Part shown: positions 6,990-16,800 of the stretch, in pieces | How the letters are laid out: each line of letters starts with the position of its first letter | Position numbering within the stretch: the stretch's first letter is position 1 | Translations under genes and position numbers: made by a program | Assembly: GCA_045580775.1 (NCBI GenBank) | Contig: JAZNOK010000084.1 | Coordinates: 1 to 18,070, forward strand | DNA length: 18,070 nt | Direction: 5' to 3' | DNA from: JAZMZS01 sp045580775 | Lineage (GTDB): Bacteria > Bacillota > Clostridia > Oscillospirales > CAG-272 | The notes under the pieces: model-generated | Told to the model about the DNA's origin: nothing | The model's database searches: none | Seen by the model: only the letters and a program-made list of their open reading frames with translations

Positions 6990-7850
6990 TTATTTGGAAT
7001 TTTTTGCAAGTTTTTTTGCTGCTGTCAGTGTATTTTTGAGCAGCATTGTGATAGTCATAGGTCCTACACCTCCGGGTACAGGGGTAATGTATGACGCATG
7101 CGGCTCGACATCTTCAAAATCAACATCACCGCATAGTTTTCCGTCGGGCAATCTGTTTATTCCTACATCAACAACAACAGCACCTTCTTTTACCATCTCT
7201 GAGCTGACAAACTTCGCCTTTCCAACTGCGGCTATGAGTATGTCTGCCTGTTTTGTGATCTGAGACAGATTCTTTGTTTTTGAGTGGCACACGGTTACTG
7301 TTGCATTTTCCTTTAGCATAAGCATCGCCTGAGGCTTGCCAACGATATTGCTTCTTCCAATTATTACACAATTTTTTCCGCTTATATCAATGCTTTTGAA
7401 TTTCAGCATTTCCATGACTCCGGCAGGTGTACAAGGAACAAAGCTAAAATTCCCTGTCATCACTTTACCCACATTTACCGGGTGAAAAGCATCTACATCC
7501 TTTGCGGGGTCAATACTGTTGATAACATTTTCCTCACTAATATGCGCAGGAAGCGGAAGCTGAACAAGAATACCGTGTACAGACTCATCTTTGTTGAGCT
7601 TATCTATACACAAAAGAAGCTCACTCTCACTTGTGCTCTCGGGCAGCTCTATTACTTCGGAATGCATCCCGACATCTATACATGCTTTTTTCTTGTTTCT
7701 TACATAAACCTGAGAAGCAGGGTCCTCTCCAACAATGATCACAGCAAGTCCCGGCAGGTAACCATGCTCCGCACGGAACCTTTTTACTTCCCCTGAGATC
7801 TCCCCGCGTACTTTTTCACTGCATTCACGCCCGCTGATTATTTGTGCCAT
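6990..7850 (-). CDS. folD: bifunctional methylenetetrahydrofolate dehydrogenase / methenyltetrahydrofolate cyclohydrolase
   Basis: FolD converts 5,10-methylene-THF to 5,10-methenyl-THF (NADP-linked) and then to 10-formyl-THF, feeding purine and formyl-methionine synthesis in the cytoplasm. The 286-residue length is normal. YVRNKKKA contains the Tyr49/Lys53 pair of the active site. GILVQLPLP (about 93-101), DVDAFHP (Asp120), the nucleotide-binding GRSNIVGKP (165-173) and the C-terminal PGGVGPMT complete the family signature. The ATG at 7850 is preceded by AGGAGA at 6 bases, inside the last codons of lgt, whose stop is two bases away. It is therefore the last gene of the topB-yfmF-yfmH-lgt-folD run. 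No terminator was seen after it; the rplU promoter begins 24 bases on. Confidence 0.97.
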   Translation of the reverse strand: MAQIISGRECSEKVRGEISGEVKRFRAEHGYLPGLAVIIVGEDPASQVYVRNKKKACIDVGMHSEVIELPESTSESELLLCIDKLNKDESVHGILVQLPLPAHISEENVINSIDPAKDVDAFHPVNVGKVMTGNFSFVPCTPAGVMEMLKFKSIDISGKNCVIIGRSNIVGKPQAMLMLKENATVTVCHSKTKNLSQITKQADILIAAVGKAKFVSSEMVKEGAVVVDVGINRLPDGKLCGDVDFEDVEPHASYITPVPGGVGPMTITMLLKNTLTAAKKLAKNSK

Positions 7851-7852
7851 GA

Positions 7853-8908
7853 TTATTCTCCTTTTCCTTGCTCTTTTTGTATATTCATCTCATTGCTCTG
7901 ATCGTTGCTCTCAACCAAAACATTCGTCTCAGACTCAGAGCCCATATCACATTCATCAACCTCGGATCCATCTTTCGATTTGTCTTCATCACAAACCGAA
8001 AGCATCCCTTTTTCAATCAAAATTTCGAGTCGTCTACCGTAGTAGACAGGTTCTTTGATATCAAAGGATTTGCCTCTCGATCTTACGCCCAACCAAATCA
8101 AAGCCGAAAGCGAAAAAACAAAAGTGAAAAAACCGATCAGCTGAGACACTCTCATAGTATCACTGCCCGGAATATACAAGCTGTCGGTACGCAGTCCTTC
8201 AATAAACATTCTGCCAAATCCATACCAAGCAAAATAGAAAAGAGCAGTCATTCCTGCAAACAGACGCTTTTTGTTAACTATAGTAACAATCAGTATAAAT
8301 CCTACAGCATTCCATAAAGACTCATATAGGAAAGTCGGCTGTGCCGTTACCCCGTTTATAACCATCAAAAAAGGAGATGTTACTGCCGATTCGGAAATAT
8401 CGAAGCTCCAGAACAAAAAATCAAACTTCTGTATTGAACCGTACGCTTCACCGTTTACAAAATTACCCCATCTGCCGATTGCCTGTCCTATCATAACCGC
8501 GGGACATATCATATCGGCAAAACGAGCGAAATAGACTTTTTTCCATTTGCAAACAACAAAAACTGCTATTGCTCCGCCTATAATGCCGCCGTATATTGCA
8601 AGACCGCCCTCCCATATAGCTAAAACATCAATAATGTTCTTATAATCCGGAGTTGGATCAAACACAACGTAATACAATCTGGCACACAATATCGCAAAAG
8701 ATACAACGATCAACGCATAATCTAACACATCATCTTCAAGCATTCTTTCCTTTTTGGCTTGCAGCAGCACATACATCACCCCTACAATGATCGCAGAAGT
8801 GACTATCAGACCATACCACATCACATCTCTTCCGAACAGATTGAATGCAACTGCATCTATCACTACAGGACCTATTCCAACGTTCGGAAAAAGTATCAGA
8901 TTTCCCAT
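7853..8908 (-). CDS. lgt: prolipoprotein diacylglyceryl transferase with acidic C-terminal tail
   Basis: Lgt moves diacylglycerol from phosphatidylglycerol to the lipobox cysteine of prolipoproteins, the first step of lipoprotein maturation, in the cytoplasmic membrane. The 351-residue protein has several hydrophobic helices, GGLAIYGG (about 101-108), the hallmark GRWGNFVNGEAYG (145-157, with the key arginine at 146), PTFLYESLWN (191-200) and EGLRTDSL with a second conserved arginine (240). Residues from about 277 to 351 form a hydrophilic tail rich in Asp, Glu, Ser and Asn that most Lgt proteins, of about 260-290 residues, lack. I prefer the ATG at 8908, 7 bases from GGAG. The ATG at 8914 overlaps the yfmH stop (ATGA) but lies too close to that site. 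Confidence 0.95.
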   Translation of the reverse strand: MGNLILFPNVGIGPVVIDAVAFNLFGRDVMWYGLIVTSAIIVGVMYVLLQAKKERMLEDDVLDYALIVVSFAILCARLYYVVFDPTPDYKNIIDVLAIWEGGLAIYGGIIGGAIAVFVVCKWKKVYFARFADMICPAVMIGQAIGRWGNFVNGEAYGSIQKFDFLFWSFDISESAVTSPFLMVINGVTAQPTFLYESLWNAVGFILIVTIVNKKRLFAGMTALFYFAWYGFGRMFIEGLRTDSLYIPGSDTMRVSQLIGFFTFVFSLSALIWLGVRSRGKSFDIKEPVYYGRRLEILIEKGMLSVCDEDKSKDGSEVDECDMGSESETNVLVESNDQSNEMNIQKEQGKGE

Positions 8909-8910
8909 AT

Positions 8911-10203
8911 TCATTCTCCTTTATCAGGTGGGTTCACCGTCATCATAACACATTTTTCGCAAGAAAACATACTTTTTGCAATTTCGGAGGTATACTCATA
9001 ATCGACCTCAAAGATCAAATCTGCATATTCATGCGGACTTATACCGTCCAACGCCATGTACAGTGCATCTGTCGCAATAGACTCTGTACTGTCAAAGTTT
9101 TTGACAAAAGAAGCAGCACTCACCTTTTTCATTCTGTCAAAATCCTGTCTGTCAATACCGTGATCCAGCATTCTGTTTACTGTTTCGGAAAATCTGCTGT
9201 ACACTTTTTCAGGATCCTTACCCTCACCTACGAGATACCCAAATGCGTAGTTCAACATGCAATCATAGCCGCATGACATGCTGTTTATGATACCTTGTGA
9301 ATATAACTCCGTAAAGAACTCACTAGACGAGCCGAAAAGAACATCCATTATCAACGAACATGCAATTGATCTCTTCGCTCTTTCTCTGCTGTCTTCATCC
9401 GGGCGATCTTTTATACCAATGCAAAAAAGAGGCTGAGACACAGGTCTGCAAATAGCACAACGTTTTAGATTTGCTTGCTCGGGCTCGTCTATACGTGCTC
9501 TCTGAACAGACATCTTTTTTGAGCAAGGGATACATTTGTCGCATATATCAAGTATTGTTTCTATATCCGTATCTCCGGACACAGACAATACCATGTTGTC
9601 ATGGCAATAAAAGGCATTATAACACCTGTATAAGTGCCCCGGCTCTATCCTGCTCACCGACTCTACTGTTCCTGCTACATTTATCCTGACAGGATGATTA
9701 AAATACAACAGCTCAAGCATTCCGTAGTGCAATGAAGAATAAGGATCATCCTCATACATCTCGATCTCCTCGCTGATGATACCTCGTTCTTTTTCTACGT
9801 TCTCGTGCGTAAAATAGGGCTTTTGTACAAAATCTAACAGAACGGAAAGCGACTGCTCGAAATTGGACGTACATGAAAACAAGTATGCAGTAAGATTGTT
9901 TGTCGTGAATGCGTTGGCATTAGCACCATATTCGGAAAAAGAAGCGAAAGCATCCGACCCATCCTCCGACTCAAACATCTTATGCTCCAGGTAATGTGCA
10001 ATTCCGTCGGGTATACCAACGCACTCATTCTCCCCATTGCATCTGAAGGCAGAATCTACCGAGCCATATCCAACACCCAGAATCGCATACATCGTGGATA
10101 GTTTTTTCGGAACAAAAACGATCCTAAGACCGCTTTTATGCGTAGCATAATAAAACGTCTCTCTGAGATAATCGCTGTAAACCTTTTTTACAATATTATT
10201 CAT
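8911..10203 (-). CDS. M16 family zinc peptidase, YfmH type
   Basis: This 430-residue protein is a pitrilysin-like (M16) metallopeptidase. The inverted zinc motif HYLEH (His70, Glu73, His74) is present in the N-terminal half, with the downstream glutamate in ERGIISEEIE (about residue 146) completing the zinc site. It pairs with the adjacent upstream yfmF-like gene, which lacks the zinc motif. This resembles the YmfF/YmfH pair linked in Bacillus to elongation factor P modification; related M16 pairs also mature secreted peptides. The ATG at 10203 overlaps the previous stop by 8 bases, with GGAGG 8 bases upstream in the end of that gene, so the two are translationally coupled. The physiological substrate cannot be told from sequence. 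Probably cytoplasmic, as no signal peptide is visible. Confidence 0.88.
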   Translation of the reverse strand: MNNIVKKVYSDYLRETFYYATHKSGLRIVFVPKKLSTMYAILGVGYGSVDSAFRCNGENECVGIPDGIAHYLEHKMFESEDGSDAFASFSEYGANANAFTTNNLTAYLFSCTSNFEQSLSVLLDFVQKPYFTHENVEKERGIISEEIEMYEDDPYSSLHYGMLELLYFNHPVRINVAGTVESVSRIEPGHLYRCYNAFYCHDNMVLSVSGDTDIETILDICDKCIPCSKKMSVQRARIDEPEQANLKRCAICRPVSQPLFCIGIKDRPDEDSRERAKRSIACSLIMDVLFGSSSEFFTELYSQGIINSMSCGYDCMLNYAFGYLVGEGKDPEKVYSRFSETVNRMLDHGIDRQDFDRMKKVSAASFVKNFDSTESIATDALYMALDGISPHEYADLIFEVDYEYTSEIAKSMFSCEKCVMMTVNPPDKGE

Positions 10204-11500
10204 GTTCTTCACCTCCGACAGGTGAGTTTGCTTTAGATATTCCTCTTAGCATAAACACAGTATCCAGATGCATTTTGCGAGCAACAGAAATAATATCATC
10301 TCTCGTAACACTCTCTATATTCGAACATACACTCTCGATACTCTCTTCCTCGCCAAAGATAACCTTGCCAAGCGACCATCCGCACATCCCCTCGGCATTG
10401 TCGTACAGCTCTTTATATGCGTTGATAAGAGAAATTTTGCATTCCTCGACATCCTTATCAGTGAATACTCCGTTTTGTGTATCAGCCAGCTGTCTTATAA
10501 TTGCGTCTTTTGTCTTTTGTTCGTTTGAAGCATCTATTCCTGAACTGATAAAAGCCACTCCCTTGGAAAGATCCGGCGAACAAGAGGCGTAATAACACAA
10601 ATTCATCTTTTCTCTGACTATCTTAAACAGTTTGCTGTTTACACCGGACCCAAAGACAGAATTAAAAACTGTAAAAGCATACTTTTCCTTACTTTCTGCT
10701 GTAATTCCTGTTCTATATCCCATCACAAGAACCGACTGCTTATAGTCAGCTTCTTCGAAATAATAACGGCTCCGGTCAACATCCCGTGCTTTCGGATACT
10801 CCTCAGAGTGATAATGTGCTCTCGGCTTTTTTAAAAACATATCTGAAAAAGCCGTTGTAACTTTATCCTTCGAGTCGCTCCCTACGTAAAACAGCTCTAT
10901 TGATGCGTTTTGCATCATATAGTCATAAAAGTGTTTTAGCGATAAAGCATCCACACGCATGATATCTTCCTCGCTGCCGTATGACGGAATGCCAAAAGGC
11001 TCATCCTTGCACATAATAGTTTTACATCTATCTATTGCATAGTGTCTTTTGGAATTTTTTCTTCTTTGCACAGAAGCCAGCAACTTTTGTTTTTCGCTCT
11101 CAACATATTCTTCCGAAAATGCACCGTCTGAGATCACCGGATAAAACAGGACTTCCTTAAGCATCTTACAGCAACGCTCAAAGATCCCCTCGCCATCAAG
11201 AGCATAATGATCTCCTATGCACTCGATACTTACAGATACTATCTTGCTCTCTCCTCTTACGCTGGAAAGAGAGGATAATTGTGCACCGTAGCATTCATCA
11301 AGTTCACGCTCAATGTCCCTGAGCGTAGGATACGATCTTGTTCCTCTGGTCAGAACATCAGCCAGCAATGACGAACACGCCGCATACTCCGCTTTGTGAG
11401 GAAGAACGAAATTTACGTTAACAAAGCTCTTTTTGAATTTGTCGGTAAAAATCGTATTTAAGTGCACACCGCAGCATAGCTCTTTTCTTTCAAAAAACAT
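10196..11500 (-). CDS. M16-like peptidase subunit without zinc motif, YfmF type
   Basis: This 434-residue protein has the M16 fold but the stretch where HxxEH should lie reads CSSLLADVLTRGT (about 42-54), so it cannot bind catalytic zinc. The C-terminal half keeps the substrate-binding Arg/Tyr element in SKLFKIVREKMNLCYY (Arg296, Tyr303 or 304). Such inactive partners form heterodimers with an active M16 protein, here the next gene, in the way that bacterial M16B peptidases work. It is most like the YfmF family, linked to EF-P modification in Bacillus. The ATG at 11500 is preceded by GGAG at about 6 bases; an in-frame TTG at 11524 is less likely. A candidate promoter lies at 11549-11577, so the gene may also be transcribed independently of topB. 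Confidence 0.85.
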   Translation of the reverse strand: MFFERKELCCGVHLNTIFTDKFKKSFVNVNFVLPHKAEYAACSSLLADVLTRGTRSYPTLRDIERELDECYGAQLSSLSSVRGESKIVSVSIECIGDHYALDGEGIFERCCKMLKEVLFYPVISDGAFSEEYVESEKQKLLASVQRRKNSKRHYAIDRCKTIMCKDEPFGIPSYGSEEDIMRVDALSLKHFYDYMMQNASIELFYVGSDSKDKVTTAFSDMFLKKPRAHYHSEEYPKARDVDRSRYYFEEADYKQSVLVMGYRTGITAESKEKYAFTVFNSVFGSGVNSKLFKIVREKMNLCYYASCSPDLSKGVAFISSGIDASNEQKTKDAIIRQLADTQNGVFTDKDVEECKISLINAYKELYDNAEGMCGWSLGKVIFGEEESIESVCSNIESVTRDDIISVARKMHLDTVFMLRGISKANSPVGGEEHE

Positions 11501-11548
11501 TACTTTCTCCACCACCCCGATCAAAATCGGTTTCTATATATTGATACA

Positions 11549-11577
11549 ATGATATCCATGCAACCGTCAGGTATCAA
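11549..11577 (-). promoter_or_regulatory. candidate internal promoter for yfmF-yfmH-lgt-folD
   Basis: TTGATA (11572-11577) and TATCAT (11549-11554) on the minus strand each match the -35 and -10 consensus at five of six positions, separated by exactly 17 bases. The -35 overlaps the topB stop codon. The start of transcription would be near 11541, giving a leader of about 40 bases to yfmF. Confidence 0.5.
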
Positions 11578-13739
11578 TTAGAAAAATCAAACTTCACTTC
11601 TCCGTTTTCAAGCTTCAGATAAGCATCAAAGGGATTACCTGTTTTCTTTGAAACAAATCCTTTGATCTTTGAAGTTCTTCCTGTGTTAAGAAGCATGGCT
11701 ACATTTCCTTTCGATATGATCCTGCCGCAAATGCTCGTCCTGATCGAAAATTTACACCCCTCCTTATAGCCTGAGCAGTAATACCCGTATCTTCCTTTTG
11801 TTACATTGCCTCCGCACAAAGGGCATATACCCGCAACTTCTCCGAAAAAGCCGTCATCAGTGTCAGTCTCAATAGAGCATTCTTTTTTTTCAAAAACACT
11901 TTTAATCTCGTTTTCGGCAAGCGTAACGCTGTCACGGATACTGATCTCTCCGCGATAAACTTTTTTCAATGCTTTACCTAATTCACTTGTCTTGTATTTA
12001 TCCATTGAGATCTGCATACGGCCGAGTGCTTCTATAAGGTAAATTCCTCCGGGCAAGATATGATACACATCCTTTTTCAGCTCTATGTATCCGCTTTTGC
12101 GTGCGTTGTCAATAATTGAAGTTCTCGTTGCCTCAGTACCAAGCTCCAACCCCTCAAATATTGCCCTGTAGTCTTCCTCATCATTATACTCGGACTGATT
12201 GTCAAATACTGCATTTTTTGCTTCTTTTGCCGCCTCTTTAGCAGCTGCTTTGTCCTCTCGAAACGGATTTTTGAGATAATTGTTCAATGTTTCGATAGTA
12301 TAGTGCTTTGGAGGAGATGTCTCTTTTTGTTGCGGTTTAAAATCGACATTAACCTCGTCGCCTTTATTTAGATTGGGAAGGATCTTATCCTTTGTTGTAT
12401 AGTCATCGTATTTTGTCCATCCCTTTTCGACTATCACGTTCCCTTTTAGCGAAAACTCCTCTATACCGCCTACGTCAATTTTGATTTCGGTCTTTTCGAT
12501 CTTGCATTCTTCTGAACAAAACACCGCTACAAATCGGCGTATTATCGCAGAATACACCTTCATCTCATTCTCTGAAAGTTTGTTTTTGTCAGGTATCTTA
12601 TATGTAGGAGTAAGAGCTGAATGGCTCTCGATCTTTGAATCGTCAAAAATGCTCTTCTTGAATTTGAACTCTACAGGATATCCCACATTTTTCACTGCAG
12701 AGATAACTTTTTTGATTTTGTCCTGTTCCGCTGTCGCAAGGTACTCCGAGTTTGTTCTTGGATAAGTTACATACCCTTCCTCGTAAAGCTTTTGCACAAT
12801 CTCAAGACTCTGATCCATACTCATCTTGTATTTTTTTCCAAGATAGTTTTGAAGCTTCGACAAAGAGTATAGTTTACCCGGCTCGAGCTTATCTTTTTTG
12901 ACCTTTTTATGAGAAACAACTCCTTTTTGTGCATTTAAGGTTGCACACATCGCAAGAGCGTCATCAAGTTTGTCACGGTCAAATTTTTGCTTGCTTGTAA
13001 GCTCAACAGTCTCGCCGTTTGTCTGGGCGGAGCTGACAAGTGCGTAATATATACCGGGAACAAAATTCTTAATTTCCATATCACGGTCATAGATCGCCTT
13101 GACAATAGGAACTATGACTCTGCCTACTCTGAGCAGTGTTCCTGTTTTCAGAGTTGCATATCTTGTGAGATTTACTCCGTAGAGCCAGTCAATATATGTC
13201 CTTGCAAAACCTTCCTGTGCAAGATTATCAAATTCAGCCTCTGAACGCATCTCCGACAGTCCCGCTCTGATAGTTTCAGGGGTTTGGTCAGGCATCCACA
13301 GTCTGAGCAAACGTTTCTTTTCCAGCACCGATGGGTCTGTAACATCGATCGAGTTTTCAACGCACAACCGAATTATGATCTCTCCCTCGCGGTCAGAGTC
13401 TCCTGCGTTAATGATTGTATCCACATCAGCACGGTTACACAGCGACTTTATTACTCCAAATTGTCTGACTACTCCGTCATCAGGCTTTTTGTCAGCTCCG
13501 AGCCTAAGCTTAAATCTGAATGTTTGCGGAAAAAATGGCAAATTATCCATAGACCAACGCACGTTTGTATCCGCTCCATTGATATACTCTTCAATATCGC
13601 AAAGAGAAAACAAATGCCCGAAAGCCCAAGTAACAATATATTGGTTCCCTTCAAAATATCCGTTTCTTTTATTCATAGAGCCAATGGCGGCACAAATATT
13701 TCTCGCCAAACTCGGCTTTTCTGCAATTATCAGAATCAT
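11574..13739 (-). CDS. topB: DNA topoisomerase III (type IA)
   Basis: Type IA topoisomerases nick one DNA strand through a tyrosine link, pass another strand and reseal, resolving recombination and replication intermediates. The 721-residue protein has an N-terminal Toprim domain with IIAEKPSLA (Glu7) and NAGDSDREGE (Asp114, Asp116) for magnesium. The catalytic tyrosine is Tyr326 in YVTYPRTNSEYL. LGTEATR (about 533-539) belongs to the core. A C-terminal zinc ribbon has cysteines at about 639, 642, 655 and 662. An Ala/Lys/Glu-rich insert (about 495-525) interrupts the core before LGTEATR. The ATG at 13739 starts MILIIAEKPS, the standard N-terminus. The ribosome binding site is weak (GGTG). It opens the gene run with its own promoter. 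Similar enzymes occur on conjugative elements, but no mobility genes are here. Confidence 0.93.
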   Translation of the reverse strand: MILIIAEKPSLARNICAAIGSMNKRNGYFEGNQYIVTWAFGHLFSLCDIEEYINGADTNVRWSMDNLPFFPQTFRFKLRLGADKKPDDGVVRQFGVIKSLCNRADVDTIINAGDSDREGEIIIRLCVENSIDVTDPSVLEKKRLLRLWMPDQTPETIRAGLSEMRSEAEFDNLAQEGFARTYIDWLYGVNLTRYATLKTGTLLRVGRVIVPIVKAIYDRDMEIKNFVPGIYYALVSSAQTNGETVELTSKQKFDRDKLDDALAMCATLNAQKGVVSHKKVKKDKLEPGKLYSLSKLQNYLGKKYKMSMDQSLEIVQKLYEEGYVTYPRTNSEYLATAEQDKIKKVISAVKNVGYPVEFKFKKSIFDDSKIESHSALTPTYKIPDKNKLSENEMKVYSAIIRRFVAVFCSEECKIEKTEIKIDVGGIEEFSLKGNVIVEKGWTKYDDYTTKDKILPNLNKGDEVNVDFKPQQKETSPPKHYTIETLNNYLKNPFREDKAAAKEAAKEAKNAVFDNQSEYNDEEDYRAIFEGLELGTEATRTSIIDNARKSGYIELKKDVYHILPGGIYLIEALGRMQISMDKYKTSELGKALKKVYRGEISIRDSVTLAENEIKSVFEKKECSIETDTDDGFFGEVAGICPLCGGNVTKGRYGYYCSGYKEGCKFSIRTSICGRIISKGNVAMLLNTGRTSKIKGFVSKKTGNPFDAYLKLENGEVKFDFSN

Positions 13740-13768
13740 ACTACACCACAATTTTTAATAATAATGAT

Positions 13769-13797
13769 ATTATATAACATTCGGCATTAAAATACAA
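13769..13797 (-). promoter_or_regulatory. topB promoter
   Basis: On the minus strand a perfect -10 TATAAT (13769-13774) is preceded, after 17 bases, by TTGTAT (13792-13797), a four-of-six -35. It sits just after the terminator of the previous gene and gives a leader of about 22 bases to topB. Confidence 0.7.
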
Positions 13798-13809
13798 GAC
13801 AATTCAGAA

Positions 13810-13850
13810 AAAGAACCCTACGCTTCAACAAATGAAGCGTAGGGTTCTTT
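13810..13850 (-). terminator. intrinsic terminator after the large surface protein
   Basis: Arms 13810-13827 and 13833-13850 pair perfectly over 18 bp around a 5-base loop. Read on the minus strand, the hairpin starts 7 bases past the stop codon and runs into TTCTTTTTC. It isolates topB from transcription of the surface protein gene. Confidence 0.92.
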
Positions 13851-13857
13851 GTGAACA

Positions 13858-16800
13858 TTATGCCTTGGGGGTATGGAAATCGTAGATTCTGTACGACCAG
13901 AGGCTGTTGCTTCCGGTTTCGGAAACTGAGTAGTAAACGCTGATATAGTCGTTTGCAAGATGTCCGTAAGCATCACGCAGAATTCCTGTGTTGTGATTTC
14001 TGGCAAAGCCGGTCTCATCCGCTCCTATCGTGCATAGCTCTCTCCATGTGAAGCTCGAGTAATCCGTAGGCTCGTTGAAGTACGTTACTCTGAAATCAGA
14101 GGAGATAAAGTTAGGTTCATCCGAAGGATTGGGATGGCAATCCGAGCTTGCATAGAAACGCTTGGACTCTGCGTCAAATACGAAGTCCGCATTATTGATT
14201 ATATCTGCTTTTCCTGTGAGGGTCTTCAGTCCAGTCTTTGAAAGAGTGATCGTTTCGGTCATCTTTACAGGATTGTTAAGGTCTGCGAGATTCCACTTCT
14301 CTACCTTGGTTCCGGTAGCCGTCTCGTCGCCTCTCGTATAGAAGAACATTATCTCAGCATCCTTATTGATGTTAATAAGGCTCGCCTGACCAACGCCCCA
14401 CTGGAATATGCTCTGGTCTACCGTCGTATTTCTCTCGTAGCCGATAAATGCCTCGGTACCAACCTTTACAAAAGGTCCTTCGGGAGCTTTTGCGACTGCT
14501 ATACCGATCTCGTTCTCCTCATTGTTGGAGGTTACACATCCGAGATAAGCCATGAGGTAGGAGTACTGCTCACCGTTGTAAGTAAAGTTACCCTTAACAA
14601 CCGACGGGTCGCATACGTGACGCTCATCCCAAGTACCCGATGTGGGAGAAAGCACTATCGTTTCAGCAGACCATGTCCATGTGCCGTCTGCATTCTTCGT
14701 TGCCTTTCTGCATCCGACATAGTCAGTTACATTGTATGCAGTTTGATTTGTGCAGTAATAGATATACATCGTATTGTCGTCCAGCTGCATAACGGAAGGA
14801 CAGTAGTTATATCTTCCGATAGTTCCGTTTGCATCAAACTGCTTGTTGTATGATGTAGGAACTGTTACAGCAGGAGCACCCGGAGTATAGTCTGTCACGC
14901 ATACTACCTCGTTTTGGTTATTAGCTGCCCACTCAACAACTGTTGTCGCGGTCTCTTCAGTGTGAAGATAGATCATTGAATCTATCTTTTCCTTGGTAGT
15001 CTCATTTATTTTACGGAAGAAAGCCATATCACGAATATCAGTAACTGTTGCAGGAATATACACATCGAATAATGGAGTATTGGCAAAAGCCTTACCACCA
15101 ATCAACGTGCATGAAGAAGGAATAGTTACACTGTTCTTCAAACTTCTGCAGTTGTAGAACGCAGCATATCCGATGGAGTCTACGCCCTCATCAAAAATTA
15201 CACCTGTAATTCCGGAATCCTTGAATGCGTAGTAACCAACCTCATATCCTGTGTATAATGCATTTTCGAAGCTCTCATCAGGAGGAGTAATAAGTGTTCC
15301 CGGGATATGAATATCGACCTTAAGTGCGGAAGCACCTGCAAACGCATGATTATAGAGATATTTAAGTCCTGAAGGAAGCTCAATAGAGGAAAGCTTATTG
15401 CATGTGTAGTAAGCATAAGGCTGAATGCTCGTTACAGACTCGGGGATGTCTGCCTTAGTAAGTGCATTACAAGAATAGAACATCTTGTTAGTAATTGCCT
15501 TGATTGGAGCGTTGATATCTACAGTTACAAGGCTGTCGCAGTTATAGAAAATACCGTTACCGAGTGTAGTACATGTCTCAGGAATCACAAATGAAGTAAG
15601 ACCTGACTCAGCAAATGCATAGTTGTCAATAGCAACAAGATCACCATTTGCAGTGAAGGAAGTAAGAGATGCACATTTCTCAAATGCCTTAACAGGAATA
15701 TTTGTGATTCCGGCAGGGAGCGTGATCGAAGCCAGTCCCGAATGTGAGAAACTGTAAGCACCAAGAGATGCCAAAGCATCAGGGAGATCAATAGCACTAA
15801 GAGCCGCACATCCGTAGAATACGTGGTCTGCGATCTCCGTAACAGTAGTGTTCTCGGGGAATGCCACCGTAGTAAGGGCCGAGCAGTTAAAGAATGTCTT
15901 AGAGGGGAGTGCGGTTATAGATGCATTTACTGTTGCATTAGTAAGATTTGCACATGACCAGAACAGACCGTTGCCGAGTGTCGTGCAGGTCTCGGGAATA
16001 ACAACTGTAGTTATACCGGATGCAGCGAAAGCATAGGAATCGATCTCAGTAATATTTGATCCTATCTCAACACTGACAAGAGACTCAGCCTTGTAGAAAG
16101 TCTTTGCAGGAATGGTATTGATACCTGCCGGGAAGGAAGCACTAGTAACAGACGAAAGTCCGAATACGTAAGTTCCCATAGAGGTAAGATTCTCAGAGAG
16201 ATTTACCTTTGTAAGAGCAAGACATCTGTAGAATACTCTGTCACCGATAGTCGTCACAGAAGCAGGGAGAGTAACCTCGCCTGTAAGTCCCGTATCCTTG
16301 AATGCATCGCTGTTGATAGTGGTGATAGCTTCAGAGAAATCGACAGTACAAAGCTTCTGTGCATTCATGAACGCCTTAGTACCGATAACGGTAACCGTAT
16401 CGGGAATAACGATAGATGCGAGTGCTTTTGCATTAATAAAGGTATTGTCTGCAATAGAAGTAAGAGTACCGTTAAAGGTAAAGCTCTCAAGATTGGTCGT
16501 ATAACCGAATGCATACTCGCCAATAGACTCGATAGTGTTACCGAGATTTACAGTCACAAGCTCCTGACAACCTCTGAATGCGTAACCGTCAATAGTCTTA
16601 AGATTATCATTGAAGCTGATGGAGGTTATACCCGAGAAGAGGAATGCCTTAAAGCCGATAGAAGCAACCTGGCTGTTCTCGGGAATGTTTACGGTAGTCA
16701 GATTGGTAGTATTACCGAATGCATACCTGCCGATAGAAGTAATTGTAGATGCAAGCGTTACAGAAACGAGATTGGTATTGTTAAAGCAGAAGTTGTCAGG

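Noticed and set aside
6532..7263. 243-codon open frame on the plus strand
   Set aside because: It lies antisense to rplU and the 3' part of folD, both certain genes with their own promoter and ribosome binding sites, and its translation resembles no protein family I know.
11517..11530. Small hairpin CCGAT-CAAA-ATCGG before yfmF
   Set aside because: Five pairs, no T run, and no conserved context; likely chance.
11541..11577. Inverted repeat TTGATAC/GTATCAA between topB and yfmF as a terminator
   Set aside because: Only 7 bp with a 23-base loop and no T run; it is better explained by a promoter-like sequence.
11574..13739. Topoisomerase III as a sign of an integrated conjugative element
   Set aside because: No relaxase, type IV secretion, integrase or attachment repeats are present, and the gene is followed by core genes.
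13284..13790. 168-codon plus-strand frame over the start of topB
   Set aside because: It is antisense to the conserved Toprim region and crosses the topB promoter; the amino acid composition has no domain-like pattern.
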